Below, piece by piece: positions 60,706 to 64,000 of a stretch of DNA of 64,000 bases. This DNA is from Ruminococcus sp. (GTDB lineage: Bacteria > Bacillota > Clostridia > Oscillospirales > Ruminococcaceae). The notes under the pieces are model-generated. The model was not told where the DNA came from, ran no database searches, and saw only the letters and a list, made by a program, of their open reading frames with translations. Within the stretch, counting starts at the first letter, position 1. Each line of letters starts with the position of its first letter. The stretch is from assembly GCA_017397925.1 (NCBI GenBank), contig JAFQHO010000006.1, forward strand, positions 32,719 to 96,718. Reading direction: 5' to 3'. Made by a program: the position numbers and the translations under genes.

Positions 60706-61965
60706 ATGAAGGAGATTATAACATTATTACCAAATGATATGAAATTAGGTAGACTTAAACGTGTTGCTGCCTATGCTAGAGTTTCTGTAGACTCTGATCC
60801 AATGTTGCATTCTTTGGATGCTCAGATTACATATTACCGCAGACTGATTCAAAATAATTCAGATTGGGAGTTAGCAGGAGTATTTGCTGACCGTGGAATT
60901 TCTGGGACAAAAGTCGAAAAAAGAGAAGCTTTTTTGGAATTAATTAAAAAATGTGAAAAAGGACAAATAGACATCATTCTTTGTAAAAGTATATCTAGAT
61001 TTGCACGGAATACTGTGGATTTATTAGAAGCTATTAGGTATTTGAAATATCTTGGTGTAGAAGTTCGTTTTGAAAGGGAACGCATAAGCACATTCAGTAA
61101 AGAGGGGGAACTGATACTGACGATTCTTGCGTCTTTTGCTCAAGAAGAAAGTCGTTCAATTTCTGAAAATGTTAAATGGGGTATGCGAAAACAATATGCC
61201 AGCGGAGAAGCTGTATCATGGAATAAGCATGTGTATGGATATCGTTATGATGATGAACTAAAACAGTATGTTATAATACCGGATGAAGCTGCTGTAGTGC
61301 GTGAAATATATGGTATGTTTTTAGAAGGAAAATCGTTTCATCAAATAGCTGCCGATTTAAACAAAAGGGGTTTTACAACTACCAATGGTTGTAATTTTGA
61401 TAAGGGTACTATCGGAAGAATTATCAGTAATGAAATTTATACCGGTGATATAATGTGGCAGAAAAAATATGTCGAAAGTTATTTAACAAAGGTAAAAAAA
61501 GTGAACAATGGTGAATTCCCTAAATATATATATCATAATTGTCATGAAGCTATTATTAAGCGTGAGGATTTTGAAAGAGCTTCAGAAATACGTAAACAAC
61601 GAAAAAATAAATATTGCAGGCATATTTTCGGATATGAATACAATTACGAATTAAACAGATATTTCATTATATCTGAAGAGGCTGAAATAATACGCTTTAT
61701 ATTCAAAATGTATCTTGAAGGGTATAATTTTGCTGAAATTGCCGTTAAAATTACAGAACTTGGAATACGAACAGTAAGAGGAAATAATTTTACCCGATAT
61801 AGCATTGGTAATATAGTACGTAATGATTTTTACGGAAATTCAGTTACTGTTGAAACAGCAGATGTGGGAGAAGCTTGTCATGAAGCGATTCTTGAGGATA
61901 TAACATATGCTAGGGTTTTAATTGAAAGGGAAAGAAGGAGCGTTCTGCAATGGAAACAATTCTAA
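60706..61965 (+). CDS. Serine recombinase A (large serine integrase family, short form)
   Basis: This 419-residue protein has the resolvase catalytic domain (about 15-165) with the nucleophile Ser in AAYARVSVDSD, DRGISGTKVEKREAF (about 62-76), and ISRFARNTVDLL, then the recombinase domain (about 185-290) including GYRYDDELKQYVIIPDEAAV. A second recombinase-like block follows (HIFGYEYNYELNRYFIISEE), but there is no zinc ribbon and no coiled coil, which normal large serine integrases carry (about 500-550 residues). It overlaps recombinase B by 16 bases, so the two are probably made together and may act as partners. Confidence 0.9.
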   Translation: MKEIITLLPNDMKLGRLKRVAAYARVSVDSDPMLHSLDAQITYYRRLIQNNSDWELAGVFADRGISGTKVEKREAFLELIKKCEKGQIDIILCKSISRFARNTVDLLEAIRYLKYLGVEVRFERERISTFSKEGELILTILASFAQEESRSISENVKWGMRKQYASGEAVSWNKHVYGYRYDDELKQYVIIPDEAAVVREIYGMFLEGKSFHQIAADLNKRGFTTTNGCNFDKGTIGRIISNEIYTGDIMWQKKYVESYLTKVKKVNNGEFPKYIYHNCHEAIIKREDFERASEIRKQRKNKYCRHIFGYEYNYELNRYFIISEEAEIIRFIFKMYLEGYNFAEIAVKITELGIRTVRGNNFTRYSIGNIVRNDFYGNSVTVETADVGEACHEAILEDITYARVLIERERRSVLQWKQF

Positions 61966-63563
61966 ATACAACGCAATGTAAAAACAAAACAGGAAGGCAG
62001 GTTACGGTAATACCCGCCATTCATAACGAGCTTTGCGCATCAAACGTAAGTGTAGCTAAGAAAATAAAAGTGGCTGCATATGCCCGTGTTAGTACTGATT
62101 ATGATGAACAGCAGTCGTCTTATGAAATGCAGGTGAATTATTATACAAAGTACATAAAAGAACACGCTGGCTGGGAATTTGTAAATGTTTATGCAGATGA
62201 AGGTGTCAGTGGTCTGAGAATAGCTAAAAGAGAATCCTTTAATTCTATGATTACTGATGCACTTGCTGGAAAAATCGATCTTATAATAACAAAATCAGTT
62301 AGTCGATTTGCAAGAAATACTGTTGACAGCTTAACAACCATACGAACCTTGAAGGAACATGGCGTTGAGTGTTATTTTGAAAAAGAGAATATATGGACGT
62401 TGGATTCGAAAGGTGAATTGTTATTGACTATTATGAGCTCCATTGCCCAAGAGGAAAGTCGTTCTATATCGGAGAATGTTCGGTGGGGTAAAAGAAAAGG
62501 TATGGAGGATGGGAAAGTATCAGTTTCGTATTCAAAGTTTTTAGGATATAAAAGAGGTGCGGATGGCGGACTTGAGATTGATGAAGAACAGGCCGTTATT
62601 GTGCGCAGAATATTCAGTATGTACTTACAAGGATATAATATAACGAGAATTGCTAAAATATTGACAGAAGAAGGAATCGCAACGCCTTTTGGTAAATCAC
62701 AATGGAAATATTATACAGTTCAGCGTATCTTGAAAAATGAGAAATATAAAGGGGACGCACTTTTACAAAAATATTATGTCGCAGATTTTCTGACAAAAAA
62801 GTTGGTGAAAAATAAGGGGGAATTGAAGCAGTATTATGTTAAGGAAAATCATGAAGCGATTATAGAACCTGAGATTTTCGACCAGGTGCAAAGGCTTTTA
62901 GCGGAAGGTGGAAAAGGAAAACGACAGTGTAGCACAAGTATTCTTTCATCAAAAATAATTTGTGGTGATTGTGGTGGGATTTATGGCTCAAAAGTTTGGC
63001 ATTCAAATGATAAATATCGTAAGGTGGTATGGCAATGCAATGACAAATTTAAAGACACTAAGTGTAGTACACCATATGTAACCGAGGAACAGATTAAAGC
63101 TTTATTTGTAAAGGCTGTAAACAGCTTAGTACGTAAGCGTGAAGAAATAATTTCAGATTACAATGATATTCTTAATGTTCAATTATCCACAGAAAAATTG
63201 GAGGAAAGACAGAAATCCATAAAATTTGAAATGGAGAAATTAGAACTTGATATAAGTAAATTGGTTGAACTAAATAATACGACTGATAAATCAGTTAGCA
63301 GTTATAAAGAAAAAAGAAATGAAATTATCAATCGTTACGACTCGTTAAATAAGCTTAACAATGATATATTAACGGAAATAAATAGTTTGACGGTACGTAA
63401 AGAAACAATAAGGCGTTTTTGGGTGAAGTTTGAGGAAATCGATTTCATATCTGAGTTTGATAGTCAGATGTGGACTTTTATGCTCGAAAAAGCAATAGTT
63501 TATAGCAAAGAAAATGTTTTATTCATTTTTCGTGACGGAAGTGAGATTTCAGTTGCATTGTAA
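61950..63563 (+). CDS. Serine recombinase B (large serine integrase)
   Basis: This 537-residue full-length large serine recombinase has a catalytic domain (about 30-185; Ser in AAYARVSTDYDEQQSS), recombinase domain (about 200-300; GYKRGADGGLEIDEEQAVIV), zinc ribbon (about 330-375; IICGDCGGIYGSK and WQCNDKFKDTKCSTPYV, four Cys), and a C-terminal coiled coil (about 400-480). Such enzymes integrate phage DNA at a short attachment site without host factors and need a direction factor to excise. It is the last gene of the element and is followed by a terminator and the lepB remnant, where attR should lie. Confidence 0.94.
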   Translation: METILNTTQCKNKTGRQVTVIPAIHNELCASNVSVAKKIKVAAYARVSTDYDEQQSSYEMQVNYYTKYIKEHAGWEFVNVYADEGVSGLRIAKRESFNSMITDALAGKIDLIITKSVSRFARNTVDSLTTIRTLKEHGVECYFEKENIWTLDSKGELLLTIMSSIAQEESRSISENVRWGKRKGMEDGKVSVSYSKFLGYKRGADGGLEIDEEQAVIVRRIFSMYLQGYNITRIAKILTEEGIATPFGKSQWKYYTVQRILKNEKYKGDALLQKYYVADFLTKKLVKNKGELKQYYVKENHEAIIEPEIFDQVQRLLAEGGKGKRQCSTSILSSKIICGDCGGIYGSKVWHSNDKYRKVVWQCNDKFKDTKCSTPYVTEEQIKALFVKAVNSLVRKREEIISDYNDILNVQLSTEKLEERQKSIKFEMEKLELDISKLVELNNTTDKSVSSYKEKRNEIINRYDSLNKLNNDILTEINSLTVRKETIRRFWVKFEEIDFISEFDSQMWTFMLEKAIVYSKENVLFIFRDGSEISVAL

Positions 63564-63610
63564 ATTGAATTATATGTTGTTATAGTAATGAGAATCAATG
63601 GCTATATATA

Positions 63611-63656
63611 ATCCTGTCAAGGCTGCGTTTATACGTTGCTTTGGCAGGATTTTTTT
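63611..63656 (+). terminator. Terminator after the recombinases
   Basis: ATCCTG pairs with CAGGAT, with further CAA/TTG pairing inside, followed by six Ts. It ends the prophage transcript before the lepB fragment. Confidence 0.8.
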
Positions 63657-63697
63657 GTTATATACAAATCAATCTGTGGCTGCATTGTATCATATAA

Positions 63698-63973
63698 TTG
63701 GCAACAACAGATTGGATTGAGATTACAGAGGACGGTACGGTATACGTTAACGGCGAGGAGCTGAATGAACCGTATATCGACGAAAAAGCACTTGGTGAAT
63801 GTGATATTGAATTTCCGTATCAGGTTCCTGAAAGCAGAATTTTCGTAATGGGCGACCATCGTTCAACATCGGTTGACAGTCGAACATCAATGGTAGGATG
63901 CATAGCTGATGAGTATATCATCGGCAGATTGATTTTCAGGGTTTGGCCTTTCAAGGCTATCAGCCCACTTTAA
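63698..63973 (+). pseudogene. lepB: Signal peptidase I (S26), 3' fragment at the element end
   Basis: The last 91 codons match the end of type I signal peptidase: WIEITEDGTVYVNGEELNEP (the beta segment after the lysine box) and the conserved SRIFVMGDHRSTSVDSRTSM box with GDxR...DSR. The catalytic Ser region and the Lys (KRV) box are absent, and a stop codon lies directly before the first TTG, so it cannot be active alone. It begins right after the prophage terminator, so it is best explained as the downstream half of a host gene cut by integration. The upstream half was not found elsewhere in the window. Confidence 0.8.
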
Positions 63974-64000
63974 TACGCAGCTGACTTGTTCAAAATCTGA

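Noticed and set aside
1-64000. tRNA or rRNA genes, for example as integration targets
   Set aside because: None was recognised by eye on either strand. A tRNA scan would settle this, but the lepB fragment explains the right end without one.

Overview
The window looks like a chromosome segment of a low-to-mid GC Firmicute, most likely a gut or rumen Ruminococcus or a close relative in the Oscillospiraceae. That placement is an inference from the sortase-pilus locus, a cell-wall-anchored family 9 glycoside hydrolase, the Spo0A-type protein, the BspA-type leucine-rich repeats and the style of the prophage. No rRNA or tRNA gene was seen to anchor it.

Region 1 (1-9.6 kb) is a sortase-assembled pilus operon on the + strand: a 5'-truncated, LPXTG-anchored adhesin with CNA-B repeats and a complete GH9 cellulase domain, the major pilin, a class C sortase, a basal/minor LPXTG pilin with a Thr-rich stalk, and a second sortase, closed by a strong terminator. 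GC-rich hairpins after the adhesin and after the pilin probably set the expression ratio.

Region 2 (9.7-15.4 kb, all - strand) holds accessory genes: a Spo0A-like DNA-binding protein with a degenerate receiver half, an AAA-ATPase/PD-(D/E)XK protein, a helix-hairpin-helix protein, and an MmeI-type single-chain restriction-modification enzyme.

Region 3 (15.4-63.6 kb) is a temperate siphovirus-type prophage. The leftward lysogeny/SOS operon encodes a LexA-like S24 repressor, a long ImmA-type metallopeptidase protein, a Y-family polymerase and a YolD-like protein. Rightward come replication genes (DUF2800 nuclease, DUF2815, family A polymerase, P4-type primase-helicase, VRR-NUC, SNF2 helicase), a DUF1492 late regulator, HNH nuclease, small terminase, two DNA methylases, then a block of small self-contained accessory cassettes (35.4-40.5 kb) that include an amidoligase and a gamma-glutamylcyclotransferase. 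Packaging, head, tail and lysis genes follow (40.5-60.3 kb), then two tandem serine recombinases. Three cargo genes lie antisense within the late region: a Fic protein, a broken Abi_2 protein and a family 1 glycosyltransferase.

At the right edge (63.7-64.0 kb) is the 3' end of a signal peptidase I gene without its catalytic Ser and Lys region, suggesting integration inside lepB. The matching 5' half was not found in the window, so the left end of the element is unresolved. Two single-base frameshifts (large terminase, Abi) mean the prophage is either decaying or carries sequencing errors. The most notable features are the GH9-bearing pilus protein, the amidoligase/cyclotransferase cassette with a C-terminal module shared by a neighbouring protein, and a family of seven near-identical promoters that drives the accessory cassettes and the recombinase operon.
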